A stretch of 31,201 nucleotides of DNA from Fibrobacter sp. (GTDB lineage Bacteria > Fibrobacterota > Fibrobacteria > Fibrobacterales > Fibrobacteraceae). The position numbers were made by a program, and so were the translations under genes. Shown here piece by piece: positions 1 to 7,939 of this stretch (position 1 is its first letter; each line of letters opens with the position of its first letter). The DNA is taken from positions 1 to 31,201 of the forward strand of contig JAFZOV010000018.1 in the NCBI GenBank assembly GCA_017550445.1, written 5' to 3'. The notes beneath the pieces were generated by a model. That model saw only the letters and a program-made list of their open reading frames with translations, did not search any database and was not told the origin of the DNA.

Positions 1-473
1 AGCGGGGTGCCGCAGCGGTTCGCATCGAAATGCGATTCCGAAGGGCTCATGTCGTGGATAAGCTTGCCGGCGTCTTCTTCCATGTGGATACGGGTAATGC
101 CCACGCGCTTCTTGGTACCGTCTTCCTTGACAATCTCGAGCCAGCCGTTCTTGCAGATCGGGTGGTCGTACACCGGAAGTCCGCCCGTCTGGGTAATCTG
201 GTAACCCTTCGGCAGGTCCGGGTAGAAGTAGTTCTTGCGGGTCCACATGGCGTTCAGGTCGATTTCGCAGTTCAGGGCGAGGCCCAGGCGAATCGCATAT
301 TCCACCGCCTTCTTGTTCGGAACAGGCATGGCACCCGGCATACCGAGGCAGACGGGGCAAACGTGCTTGTTCGGGGTCGTATTCACTTCGATTTCGCAGC
401 CGCAGAACATTTTCGTCTTAGTCGCGAGCTGGCAGTGTATTTCAAGACCGATAACAGGGCAATAATTGGACAT
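1..473 (-). CDS. gatB: Asp/Glu-tRNA amidotransferase subunit B, N-terminal part
   Basis: GatB is the subunit of the GatCAB amidotransferase that binds and activates mischarged Glu-tRNA(Gln) or Asp-tRNA(Asn) before amidation. The first 157 codons are present and the gene runs off the left edge. The protein starts [16 protein letters not shown] and contains the family motifs [32 protein letters not shown] and [10 protein letters not shown]. The cysteines of the CGC and CPVC motifs match the zinc-binding positions of GatB. The start at 473 is set by a CGGAG Shine-Dalgarno sequence a few bases upstream, which lies inside a hairpin. The gene diverges from the lipoprotein gene at 604. The identification is firm although the C-terminal half is missing. 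Confidence 0.96.
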   Translation of the reverse strand, partial: MSNYCPVIGLEIHCQLATKTKMFCGCEIEVNTTPNKHVCPVCLGMPGAMPVPNKKAVEYAIRLGLALNCEIDLNAMWTRKNYFYPDLPKGYQITQTGGLPVYDHPICKNGWLEIVKEDGTKKRVGITRIHMEEDAGKLIHDMSPSESHFDANRCGTP

Positions 474-478
474 ATAAA

Positions 479-498
479 CTCCGTATTATTTTACGGAG
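479..498 (-). promoter_or_regulatory. hairpin covering the gatB ribosome binding site
   Basis: A perfect 7-bp inverted repeat (CTCCGTA, 6-base AT-rich loop, TACGGAG) lies directly upstream of gatB. Read on the minus strand, the 3' arm contains the likely Shine-Dalgarno sequence CGGAG and the 5' arm is its complement. A transcript starting upstream could hide the ribosome binding site. Regulation is inferred; only the inverted repeat and its position are seen. Confidence 0.45.
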
Positions 499-603
499 GT
501 ATAATTTAGCAATTATCCAGATACAATTTACTCCGGCAATATCCACTCTATACAAAAAGAATATAATTTAGCACCGAAGGACTTTTCTACAGGAGGTTTC
601 ACC

Positions 604-1365
604 ATGTCTTCCTTGAAACTTTTCACCTTGTTCTGTGCAGCAAGCCTGATGGTCGGTTGCGCCTCCATGCCAAGAGAACTCTCGGACCATAAGGAAATTC
701 CCGGCGGCGAATATACCGGCGAAGCACAGAACAACCGTCCCGAAGAAATCAAGTACCAGAAGCTCCCCGACAACATGCAGTACGTGCGGGCAAGCGATTC
801 GCTCGTCATAGCGACTTACAACAAACTAAAGGAAGACCTTTCCGTCGAAGAGAGCAATCTCGCCGTCGCGGACTACCTGTTCCTGATGCCCGGAACCTGG
901 GAAAAAATAGCGAGTAAGCACCTAGACGGGAAATTCAACAAGCGCAGAAACACATACTCCTTTGACGCAGGCACAGAAAAGTTCAAGTTTATGTACGCCA
1001 TCCCCAAGACGCCCAAGTCTGCAAAGAACGCCTGGGATGTCATCAGGAGTGAAATACGCCGCCCCGCCATCTATACCGCCGAAGAAGGCAGCGAAGAGGC
1101 CAACGCTCTTGGCGAAATCACCATCCGCGCCATCAGCACCGCCGAAATGGAATCCATCGTCTGGTTCAGCCCGTTCAAGATGGTAGAGCCGCTCTTCATT
1201 GTGAATAACACCTACATGCTGGGATTCAACAAGAAGGGCCAGCTGGAAGTAATTGACGAACTTCCCTACTACCAGCCGTTCTACGACAGACTGAAGCCGA
1301 TTCTTGCCGAACGCGAATATCAGAAGCAGCTGATGCAACAGATGCAAGCAAATCAGGCCAAGTAA
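604..1365 (+). CDS. lipoprotein of unknown function
   Basis: The 253-residue product begins with a lipoprotein signal peptide: a hydrophobic stretch and a lipobox ending LMVGC, with Cys19 as the predicted lipidated residue. The start is strongly supported by AGGAGG at 591-596, seven bases before the ATG. The mature part is mixed charged and hydrophobic with no motif I recognise. It contains a run near residues 165-185 rich in Glu and Ala and ends in a Gln/Met-rich tail (QKQLMQQMQANQAK). It probably sits on the inner or outer membrane facing the periplasm. It converges with the PIN-domain gene 12 bases downstream and diverges from gatB, so it is likely transcribed alone. Lipoprotein status is fairly sure; function is unknown. 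Confidence 0.85.
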   Translation: MSSLKLFTLFCAASLMVGCASMPRELSDHKEIPGGEYTGEAQNNRPEEIKYQKLPDNMQYVRASDSLVIATYNKLKEDLSVEESNLAVADYLFLMPGTWEKIASKHLDGKFNKRRNTYSFDAGTEKFKFMYAIPKTPKSAKNAWDVIRSEIRRPAIYTAEEGSEEANALGEITIRAISTAEMESIVWFSPFKMVEPLFIVNNTYMLGFNKKGQLEVIDELPYYQPFYDRLKPILAEREYQKQLMQQMQANQAK

Positions 1366-1377
1366 CGCAGCGCAGGG

Positions 1378-1827
1378 CTACACTTCGTCGAGCATGAACA
1401 CGGGGATATCCGTCGCATCGCGGAAAGCGCTGCACTCGGTCAATATGCCGTCGGCACCGTTCACGTAGGCGGTAGCAAGGCGCAACGCCTCCCCTTCGGT
1501 AAGCTTGTGGTTTGTCTTCTGCGAGGCCGCAAAAAGTTCCGCAGCCTTCAGGGAAACCTCGGCATTCACCTCGCAGCAGTGCACGTTCTTCGAATTCTCG
1601 AAGAACTCGCGGTACTGGCGGGCAAGCACGCCCTCGTTTGCGCCAAAAGCCTTTGCACCGATTTCAAATAAAGTAACCGCAGACAGCAACACCTGCACAT
1701 TCTTCTCGTACGCCATGTCGAGAATCCCCGAAACCGCCGGGTAAAAGTCCGGGTGCATCTGCAGCATCCGGACCACCGGTCCGGAATCCAGGAACAGCAC
1801 GCGGCTCTTTTCGATAGAATCTATCAC
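1378..1827 (-). CDS. PIN-domain protein, putative ribonuclease
   Basis: The product (149 residues from a GTG start) has a PIN-like layout. An acidic residue follows the first strand (LFLDSG, Asp14), then comes SAVTLFEIG (Glu55), and the C-terminal EGEALRLATAYVNGADGILT carries Glu113 and Asp126. PIN proteins are usually Mg-dependent RNases and often VapC toxins. The third acidic position is Glu where VapC usually has Asp, and the usual TND near the end reads TEC, so activity is uncertain. The GTG start is chosen because it overlaps the stop of the upstream secreted-protein gene (GTGA), which indicates translational coupling. A longer reading from 1920 would run inside that gene in another frame and is unlikely. 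No antitoxin-like small gene is adjacent. Confidence 0.75.
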   Translation of the reverse strand: MIDSIEKSRVLFLDSGPVVRMLQMHPDFYPAVSGILDMAYEKNVQVLLSAVTLFEIGAKAFGANEGVLARQYREFFENSKNVHCCEVNAEVSLKAAELFAASQKTNHKLTEGEALRLATAYVNGADGILTECSAFRDATDIPVFMLDEV

Positions 1828-2912
1828 TCGTAGATTTCCATGTAGGCGATGTCGTAGCGCATGCCGGCACGCACCATCTTGAAGCGTTCGGCCTTCGGGT
1901 AGTAATACCAGATCATCCACTCGCCCGACATGTCGGTGCGCTTGGTCTTGATGGCGATGGGCTTCTCGCCCTTGTAGAATTCGCGCTTGTGCGGAATCAC
2001 GTGCTCGAACGGGCGGTAGGTATGCACGGTTTCGCCCGCCTTGCGTTCGATAAAGCCGTTGCCACCCTTACTCCACGTAATGTAGACGGCACCGTTCTCA
2101 TCCTTCATCTCTTCGCAGCTGTCATAGCCGCTACCGCACCAGCGGAACTTCTTGAACTTGAGTTGCACCTCGGGCATGTTGAACGAAACGACCTTGCGGG
2201 TGTTGCCCTTGTAGTTGTCGTAATCGCCTGCAAGCGTAAAGTTACCCGCATTGTACTCGGTACAGCCGCGCTGGGCAACCTTCACCTTGCGGCCCGTCAC
2301 GGCGATATCCACCGTACAGCCATCTTCCTGGTATGCAAAGCGGGCGTTGTTCCCCGCCTCGCGAATTTCGAGGTTGCCCATCTCGATTTCGGCGCGGTTT
2401 CCCTCGGGGCCGTTCTGGATAACAATGTCAAACCGCTTGGGGTTGTTGGGCGACTTCTTAAGATAAATGCTTCCCGTTGCCGAGGCGTACTCGCCGCTCA
2501 GGTCGAGAGCTTCTTGCTGGAAACGGGCCAGTTCTGCACGGCGCACCCACATACTGCCAAGTTTGCAATCTATCGGCACGTATTTCGGCGGTTCCGCCGG
2601 ATCCACCTCGACCCAGGTCACCACTTTCTTCCTCTTGGTCTTCGTCTTGGGCCTGCCCTTCTTGTCCTTGACCACGCGCCCCTTCTTGTCGGTAACCTCT
2701 ACCGTTTCCTTGACCCAGGAAACCTTCTGCACCTTGTCCTTGGGGATAGGCAGTTCCCTTATCCAGTCCGACTTGGACAGCTGGCCCACGGGGGCGGATT
2801 CATCGACCTCGTTTTTTACTTTCTTGTAAACGGGGAGAGTTTCTTGCGCAAGCGCGAACGTTACAAACAAAACGGCAACAAAGCAGACAATTCGTTTCAA
2901 AATAAACCTCAC
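1824..2912 (-). CDS. secreted protein of unknown function
   Basis: The 362-residue product has a Sec signal peptide (MRFILKRIVCFVAVLFVTFALA, cleavage probably before QE). A short Lys/Arg-rich stretch follows (about residues 74-95, KKGRPKTKTKRKK). The rest is rich in Tyr, Trp and beta-prone sequence, with Cys pairs in DGCTVDIAV, QRGCTEY and WCGSGYDSCEE that could form disulfides in the periplasm. I recognise no family. It is the first gene of a two-gene unit whose second gene, a PIN protein, overlaps its stop codon by four bases. It diverges from the outer-membrane protein gene at 3021. It may be anchored or act outside the cytoplasm, which makes the coupling to a cytoplasmic PIN protein odd. 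Confidence 0.82.
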   Translation of the reverse strand: MRFILKRIVCFVAVLFVTFALAQETLPVYKKVKNEVDESAPVGQLSKSDWIRELPIPKDKVQKVSWVKETVEVTDKKGRVVKDKKGRPKTKTKRKKVVTWVEVDPAEPPKYVPIDCKLGSMWVRRAELARFQQEALDLSGEYASATGSIYLKKSPNNPKRFDIVIQNGPEGNRAEIEMGNLEIREAGNNARFAYQEDGCTVDIAVTGRKVKVAQRGCTEYNAGNFTLAGDYDNYKGNTRKVVSFNMPEVQLKFKKFRWCGSGYDSCEEMKDENGAVYITWSKGGNGFIERKAGETVHTYRPFEHVIPHKREFYKGEKPIAIKTKRTDMSGEWMIWYYYPKAERFKMVRAGMRYDIAYMEIYE

Positions 2913-2941
2913 GGGCGAAAAATCTAACTTTTTTTACGAAA

Positions 2942-2996
2942 AATTTGACATATTTTCGCCGAAGTTACCTTGTTTTTTCTAAACTTTTGTCAAATT
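2942..2996. promoter_or_regulatory. 9-bp inverted repeat between divergent genes
   Basis: AATTTGACA at 2942-2950 is repeated in inverted form as TGTCAAATT at 2988-2996, separated by 37 bases, in the 108-base gap between two divergent envelope genes. Each arm contains TTGACA, one on each strand, so the arms may be -35 boxes of opposing promoters or a split operator. No convincing -10 box sits 17 bases from either. Confidence 0.35.
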
Positions 2997-3020
2997 GAAT
3001 TACCAAAGGAGAATTCAGAG

Positions 3021-4376
3021 ATGAAAAAGATGATCCTCGCTTCCTGCATTTTGGCAGCAGCTGTTTTCGCCGCTCCTGATGCAGCAGAAACTGCCGCAAA
3101 AGCAGAAGCCGCACAAAAGGAACTGAGCAAGGAAACTGCCGAACCGGCAGCCCCTGCCGCCGAGGCAGCACCCGCTGCTGAACAGGCCGCACCCGCCGAA
3201 GCCGCTGCTCCCGCCGAAGCAGCCCCCGCCGGCGAAGCTCCGGTAGCCGAAGCTGCCCCTGCTGAAGAAGCTCCGGCAGCCGAACAGGTCGCCGCAGCCG
3301 AACCCGCAGCCGCAGAACAGGTCGCCGCAGCCGACGAGCAGAAACCCGCCAAGAAGAAAAAACGCCGCAAGAAAAAGAAAATGATCCAGCAGGCAGTTAT
3401 CGAAACGCCGAAGATTGCGTTCGATATCAACGCCGACTTTGAATTGGAAGCCGGCAAGGTCTTCTGGACCAGCGAAGACGACGCATACAGCGACAACCTC
3501 GAAACCTGGAACGGCGAAGCGAACTTTGCCGTGCTCGCCGAAGGCGATGACTTCAAGGGCAAGATTGCCGTCGCATTCTACCCCGGCGACCTGAAGGACG
3601 AAGGCTACGCCGACAAGGCAGCCAAGAAGGAAGCCTTCCGCAACGGCCAGAATGGTCACGAAGACGACTACTTCAGCCTCGACGAAGCATGGGCATTCCA
3701 GGAAACTGAGATGTTCAACTTCAAGGTCGGTCGCTGGGACAACACCGACAAGAACGGTGACTACTTCGGTGGTTACATCGACGGCTACATGAACGGCTTC
3801 ATGTCCACGCAGCCCTCCGAGAACCAGTTGCAGTTCGGCCTTACCCCGTCTGAAACGATGGACCTCTACGTGTCCCTCATCAGCCAGTCGGCCAACCTCA
3901 ACAAGGGTGACCTCCGCGCCGTGTTCAACTTCCACAACCTGGAAGCGCTCAACAACATCAAGATCCAGCTCGGCTACCGCAGCAACATCTTTGACTTGGT
4001 CTACGACGCCGATGCCAAGGTCCAGCACAATGTGTCCCTCAAGGCAAACGTTCCCTTCGGTGACATTGTCAACCTCTTCGGTGAAGTTGCCCTCATGAAC
4101 CTGAGCGCCGATGACGACATGGTCATGCCCATCACGGGCGGCCTTGCCTTCAACACTCCCGTGGTTGACCGCATCATCCTCGAAGCAGAATACATTGGCG
4201 ACCGCTACGAACATCCCGAATTCGTGTCTGGCGGCAAGCATGTGAAGGATGTTCTCGGTGCAGTTTACCTAGAGAAGGCCTTTACCGACCGCTTCAGCCT
4301 CTCTGCCGGCTTCCACAGCTACGGCAGCACGAAGGACTGGATGCTCTCCGGCAACCTCGTCGGTCGCATCAACTAA
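3021..4376 (+). CDS. outer-membrane beta-barrel protein with Ala/Pro/Glu-rich linker
   Basis: The 451-residue product has a signal peptide (MKKMILASCILAAAVFA), then about 95 residues almost entirely of Ala, Pro and Glu, then a basic block (KKKKRRKKKK). A C-terminal domain of about 320 residues follows, of alternating aromatic and polar strands typical of a porin-like barrel (for example DINADFELEAGKVFW and FNFKVGRWDNTDKNGDYFGG). It ends in LSGNLVGRIN rather than with a terminal Phe. The start at 3021 has AAGGAG nine bases upstream; an earlier ATG at 2970 would add residues before the signal peptide and lacks a ribosome site. It is likely a porin or surface barrel, with the linker crossing the periplasm or touching peptidoglycan. 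A strong terminator follows. Substrate is unknown. Confidence 0.85.
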   Translation: MKKMILASCILAAAVFAAPDAAETAAKAEAAQKELSKETAEPAAPAAEAAPAAEQAAPAEAAAPAEAAPAGEAPVAEAAPAEEAPAAEQVAAAEPAAAEQVAAADEQKPAKKKKRRKKKKMIQQAVIETPKIAFDINADFELEAGKVFWTSEDDAYSDNLETWNGEANFAVLAEGDDFKGKIAVAFYPGDLKDEGYADKAAKKEAFRNGQNGHEDDYFSLDEAWAFQETEMFNFKVGRWDNTDKNGDYFGGYIDGYMNGFMSTQPSENQLQFGLTPSETMDLYVSLISQSANLNKGDLRAVFNFHNLEALNNIKIQLGYRSNIFDLVYDADAKVQHNVSLKANVPFGDIVNLFGEVALMNLSADDDMVMPITGGLAFNTPVVDRIILEAEYIGDRYEHPEFVSGGKHVKDVLGAVYLEKAFTDRFSLSAGFHSYGSTKDWMLSGNLVGRIN

Positions 4377-4438
4377 CGAGACCGCTCGCGCTACATTCAG
4401 GAGTTAAATTACTCCGGTTGGCGCTCGCTCTCGCAACC

Positions 4439-4468
4439 ACGCCCGGTTAATACCGGGCGTTTGTTGTT
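4439..4468 (+). terminator. rho-independent terminator after the barrel gene
   Basis: A perfect 9-bp stem (ACGCCCGGT / ACCGGGCGT) with a TAAT loop is followed by TTGTTGTT. It lies about 60 bases after the stop at 4376 and separates this gene from serC. Confidence 0.85.
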
Positions 4469-4595
4469 CACAGACGCCGCGCCCTCAATAAGTCCAGGCC
4501 TTTTTTTATTGCCGAGCGGGGAGCATTTTGCTATTTTTACGCCCGTAATTTTTCAGTCCGGGACCTCTCCCGGCAAAACAAAAAGGAACATAACC

Positions 4596-5702
4596 ATGGC
4601 AAATAAAGTCTACAACTTCAGCGCAGGACCGTCTGTCCTGCCGGAACCGGCACTCAAGGAAGCTTCGGCTGCCTGCATCGATTACGCCAACAGCGGCATC
4701 AGTATCCTCTCCATGAGTCACCGTTCAAAGCCGATCGAGAACATGTTTGCCGAAACCGAACAGTTCCTCCGCGACCTCATGGGCATCCCCGAGAACTACG
4801 ACATCGTGTTCCTCGGTGGTGGTTGCTCCCTTTTGTTCTGCATGCTCCCGATGAACTTCTTGGACCAGAACGCTACTGCAGACTACGCTCTGACTGGCGT
4901 TTGGGCAAACAAGGCTTACAAGGAAGCCAAGCAGTTCGGTAACGCTCTCGCCGCTTGCGACACCAAGTCCGAAACCTACTGCCGCATCGACAAGAACCTG
5001 AAACTTTCCGACAACGCTTCTTACCTCCACGTCACTGCCAACAACACCAGCTACGGTACTGAATGGCACAACGTCCCGAAGCCGAAGTCCGGCTTCCTCA
5101 TGGCTGACGTGAGCTCTGACTTCCTCGCCCGTAAGATCAACGTCTCTGACTTCGGTGTTGTGTACGGCGGCGCCCAGAAGAACATCAGTTGCGCTGGCGT
5201 GACCGTGACCATCATCCGTAAGGACTTGCTCGGCAAGGTGAACCGCACCATCCCGACCATGCTCAACTTCCAGACCCACATTGACGCTCAGAACATGTTC
5301 AACACTCCTCCGGTATTCGCCGTGTACGTGATGAACCGCACCCTCAAGTGGCTCAAGGAATTCGGCGGTGTCGAAGCTATCGAAAAGGTGAACCGCTCCA
5401 AGGCCGCTCTCCTTTACAGCGCCCTCGACAACTCCAAGGTGTTCGTCGGTACCGCTGCCAAGGAAGACCGTTCTATCATGAACGTTCCGTTCGTGTTCAA
5501 CAAGGATGTCGTCGCTGCCGACAAGGCTGACGATCTCGCCAAGGAATTCCTTGAATTCGCTAAGGCCCGCGGCCTCCAGCAGCTCAAGGGACACCGCTCC
5601 GTGGGTGGCTTCCGCGCATCTATCTACAACGCTATGCCGGTCGAAGGCGTGCAGGCCCTCGTGGATTGCCTCGGCGACTTCGAGAAAAAGGTGCTCGGCT
5701 AA
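4596..5702 (+). CDS. serC: phosphoserine aminotransferase
   Basis: SerC is a PLP enzyme that transfers the amino group of glutamate to 3-phosphohydroxypyruvate, giving phosphoserine for serine synthesis (and acts in pyridoxine synthesis in some bacteria). The 368 residues match the family length. Motifs are YNFSAGPSVLPEPAL at the N-terminus, SHRSKP, FLGGGCSLLF, and YGGAQKNIS with the PLP Schiff-base lysine at Lys195. The C-terminal GHRSVGGFRASIYNA contains the conserved phosphate-binding His-Arg. The start at 4596 follows AAAAGGAAC; an in-frame upstream extension to 4461 would cross the terminator region and is rejected. It is a single-gene unit with terminators on both sides. No other serine gene is nearby. 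Confidence 0.97.
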   Translation: MANKVYNFSAGPSVLPEPALKEASAACIDYANSGISILSMSHRSKPIENMFAETEQFLRDLMGIPENYDIVFLGGGCSLLFCMLPMNFLDQNATADYALTGVWANKAYKEAKQFGNALAACDTKSETYCRIDKNLKLSDNASYLHVTANNTSYGTEWHNVPKPKSGFLMADVSSDFLARKINVSDFGVVYGGAQKNISCAGVTVTIIRKDLLGKVNRTIPTMLNFQTHIDAQNMFNTPPVFAVYVMNRTLKWLKEFGGVEAIEKVNRSKAALLYSALDNSKVFVGTAAKEDRSIMNVPFVFNKDVVAADKADDLAKEFLEFAKARGLQQLKGHRSVGGFRASIYNAMPVEGVQALVDCLGDFEKKVLG

Positions 5703-5708
5703 TTGAAT

Positions 5709-5733
5709 GTCATGCCGGCCCCGTTCCGGCATC
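5709..5733. repeat. short palindromic intergenic repeat (GTCATGCCGG type)
   Basis: GTCATGCCGG is followed by a 7-base loop and CCGGCATC, giving a 7-bp perfect stem (ATGCCGG / CCGGCAT). It begins with GTCAT, as do other small palindromic repeats here near 9827 (as GTCAC on the minus strand), 19321 (minus strand), 21238 and 21366 (minus strand). It is seven bases after the serC stop. Confidence 0.5.
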
Positions 5734-5741
5734 GCCTTTAA

Positions 5742-5772
5742 AAGACTCTCGCGAAAGCGAGGGTCTTTTTTT
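5742..5772 (+). terminator. serC: rho-independent terminator of serC
   Basis: GACTCTCGC, a GAAA tetraloop and GCGAGGGTC form a 9-bp stem with one G-T pair, followed by seven T. It is placed 40 bases after the serC stop. Confidence 0.9.
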
Positions 5773-5896
5773 GCAACAAAAGCGACGGCCAAGGAGCTTT
5801 CTTCGCAGTACGCGCAAGCGTTCATGGCCGAGTGAAGCCGCTGACACCGTAGGGTTCCCTGCATCATTCGCTCTACGCATTTTTTTTAGAACAAAC

Positions 5897-5925
5897 TTGA
5901 CGATTGCGTGTTAAAAATGTATGAT
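5897..5925 (+). promoter_or_regulatory. sigma-70-like promoter of the first GIG-repeat gene
   Basis: TTGACG at 5897-5902 and TATGAT at 5920-5925 are separated by exactly 17 bases. The start codon is 47 bases beyond the -10 box. A 37-base block containing the -35 box and spacer (5885-5921) is repeated without change before the second copy at 7854-7890, which supports it as a functional promoter. Confidence 0.75.
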
Positions 5926-5971
5926 TTATGTAATTTTGAGGAATGCTTGAAACATAACAAAGGAATTTTAT

Positions 5972-7774
5972 ATGAAAAATATATATCGTGTGGTTTCTGC
6001 ACTATTAATTGTTGCTTCAGCAACGTTTGCAGCAACGGCATACAATATCGCAGTCGCCCCTGAAGTTGGTGAAGAACTTTTGCTAAAGGATGGCGATGTC
6101 ATATCTGGTACCCTTGATGGGACTAAAAGGAAGGTCAGAATTTTAGTCGCCAACAATGCTAGAATCATGCTTTCAAACGCTGTTGTTCTTGGTGTGGATG
6201 AAGGTCAGTTTATGTCGGCTGGTATTAGGTGTCTGGGGAACTGTACCCTCGATCTTAGGGGGAAAAATATCATGAGGGGGTATTATGCTGATTTCCCGGG
6301 CGTCCAGGTGCCAGATGATAAAGATGGCCAAAAATATACGATGACAATTGAGGGTGATGGTTCCCTTGAAGCAAGTAGCAATGGTTATGGAGCTGGTATC
6401 GGCTGTAACCGTTATACAAATTGTGGCCATCTCGTTATCAACGGTGGTGAAATTAAAGCAGTGGGTGGTTACACTGCGGCCGGCATTGGCTCTAGCATGC
6501 AGGCTCAGGGAGGCAATATCGTTATCAACGGTGGTGAAATTACCGCCGCTGGTGGTCGATTTGCAGCTGGCATTGGCGGTGGCGGTTATGAAGGATCGGA
6601 GTGTGGCGATATAACTATCAGTGGCGGTAAAATTATAGCAATGGGAGGTGAAGATGCTGCCGGCATTGGCACTGGTAGCCGCAGTAAGTGTAAAAATATT
6701 GAAATTACAAATGATGTTGCTAAAGTTATAGCAATAAAGGGAAAGAATGCTCCTTATAGCATTGGAGGCATTGAAGAATCTGAAGGATCTGAAGGATTTG
6801 TCGGTACTGTTACCGTCGATGATGTAGAAGGAAGTATTGAAGAAAATCCTTTCATGCGCCCAGCAAAAGTTGCCGAAATTGTAACTCCTGGTAGCAAGAC
6901 TATTGGTATTATTGACGGCGATTATAGCGGCAATGAAGCTGTGAACTTTGCGAAGGATACGGTTGTTGACACGATTATTTTTAAACGTACGTTCCCTGTT
7001 GTCGCAGGTGGAGATTATTATTCCACTATTATGTTACCGTTCGAAACCAAGGCTGAAGAAGTCGAGAATTTAGATAAGGTCTACATGTTCCTCGGCATAG
7101 GCGTTGATGAAAGTAATAATAAGTGTGTGGTTGCGGAACGTGTTTGGTACAGTCGTTTTGTAAATTCAACATATACGATGGAAGCGTACAAGCCGTATTT
7201 AATCAAGCTCCAATCCAAAGCAACGAGCATCTCGATCAATAATACGAAACCGCTTGTTCTCAAGGCGACTCCGACAGAGGATGGTGATTTTGATGTAATG
7301 CAGTCTGATGAATACAATCAGTATGGTAATTATGTATTCCGTGGCGTTGTGCAGGGCAAAACCTGGGCCGCCGATGATGCAGAAATCCTGGGGACGAACA
7401 AGACAGCCGCCTATGGCTTTGCGGGTACAGCCTCTACGGACATCTCGGTTGGTCAGTTTGTCAAGATAGCCGAGGGCGCCTACATCAAGCCGTTCCGTGC
7501 CTATATCTACAAGAGCCCGGTCCAAAGTGTTAATGTGAATAATGGCAGCAGTTTGCGCCCGATTGCCTCCATCGATGACGATCTTCCGGAGGTGATGAAC
7601 ATTGTTGTCGTTGATGGCAAAAAAGAAGGCGAAGAACATACAACTGTTATCGGTCAGTTCAACAGCCGTACCGGGGAATTCCTCCTGAACCGCACGCCGC
7701 ACTCCTACGACCTCAAGGGTCGATCCGTACGCGATGCAAGCCGCAAGGCTAAGGGTATGTATCTAAAAAAGTAA
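5972..7774 (+). CDS. secreted GIG-repeat beta-helix protein, copy 1
   Basis: The 600-residue protein has a Sec signal peptide (first 20 or so residues). Residues about 125-275 hold repeats of roughly 30-35 residues built on GHLVINGGEIKAVGG then AAGIG, a pattern seen in bacterial parallel beta-helix proteins related to carbohydrate-binding Cthe_2159 (family resemblance, from memory). A second globular region contains YYSTIMLPFETKAEEV and YNQYGNYVFRGVV. The C-terminus (SYDLKGRSVRDASRKAKGMY, then LKK) resembles short type IX-type sorting tails. It is probably exported to the cell surface and could bind plant polysaccharide. A second copy follows 165 bases later with the same flanks. Surface location is likely; ligand and function are inferred. 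Confidence 0.85.
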   Translation: MKNIYRVVSALLIVASATFAATAYNIAVAPEVGEELLLKDGDVISGTLDGTKRKVRILVANNARIMLSNAVVLGVDEGQFMSAGIRCLGNCTLDLRGKNIMRGYYADFPGVQVPDDKDGQKYTMTIEGDGSLEASSNGYGAGIGCNRYTNCGHLVINGGEIKAVGGYTAAGIGSSMQAQGGNIVINGGEITAAGGRFAAGIGGGGYEGSECGDITISGGKIIAMGGEDAAGIGTGSRSKCKNIEITNDVAKVIAIKGKNAPYSIGGIEESEGSEGFVGTVTVDDVEGSIEENPFMRPAKVAEIVTPGSKTIGIIDGDYSGNEAVNFAKDTVVDTIIFKRTFPVVAGGDYYSTIMLPFETKAEEVENLDKVYMFLGIGVDESNNKCVVAERVWYSRFVNSTYTMEAYKPYLIKLQSKATSISINNTKPLVLKATPTEDGDFDVMQSDEYNQYGNYVFRGVVQGKTWAADDAEILGTNKTAAYGFAGTASTDISVGQFVKIAEGAYIKPFRAYIYKSPVQSVNVNNGSSLRPIASIDDDLPEVMNIVVVDGKKEGEEHTTVIGQFNSRTGEFLLNRTPHSYDLKGRSVRDASRKAKGMYLKK

Positions 7775-7800
7775 AACCTTTAACATCTAGTCCAATAATA

Positions 7801-7835
7801 AGACCTCCAGGCCCAAAACTTGGAGGCCTTTTTGT
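7801..7835 (+). terminator. terminator of GIG-repeat copy 1
   Basis: CCTCCAGG and CTTGGAGG pair around a short loop, with one G-T pair, followed by CC and five T. It is part of the duplicated 3' flank; the second copy ends with the same hairpin. Confidence 0.8.
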
Positions 7836-7865
7836 TATGTTCTTGCTAGAAAATTTAGAACAAAC

Positions 7866-7894
7866 TTGACGATTGCGTGTTAAAAATGTAAGAT
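7866..7894 (+). promoter_or_regulatory. sigma-70-like promoter of the second GIG-repeat gene
   Basis: TTGACG at 7866-7871 and TAAGAT at 7889-7894 are 17 bases apart. The 37 bases at 7854-7890 are identical to those of the first copy; the -10 box differs by one base (TAAGAT against TATGAT), so the two copies may differ in strength. Confidence 0.75.
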
Positions 7895-7939
7895 TTGCGT
7901 AGTTTAGAAGGAAATCGACTCATAACAATGGAGTTTTAT

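Noticed and set aside
1989..2927. 312-codon ORF on the plus strand opposite the secreted protein gene
   Set aside because: The minus-strand gene has a clear signal peptide; this ORF has no ribosome site and is a mirror frame.
3015..4241. 408-codon ORF on the minus strand opposite the barrel gene
   Set aside because: The Cys/Gly/Phe-rich stretch mirrors the Ala/Pro/Glu linker on the other strand. No signal, motif or ribosome site.
4725..5867. 380-codon ORF on the minus strand opposite serC
   Set aside because: It overlaps all of serC and the terminator; no recognisable motif.
6348..6614. 88-codon ORF inside the first beta-helix gene
   Set aside because: Its Val/Leu repeats are the shifted reading of the GIG repeats.
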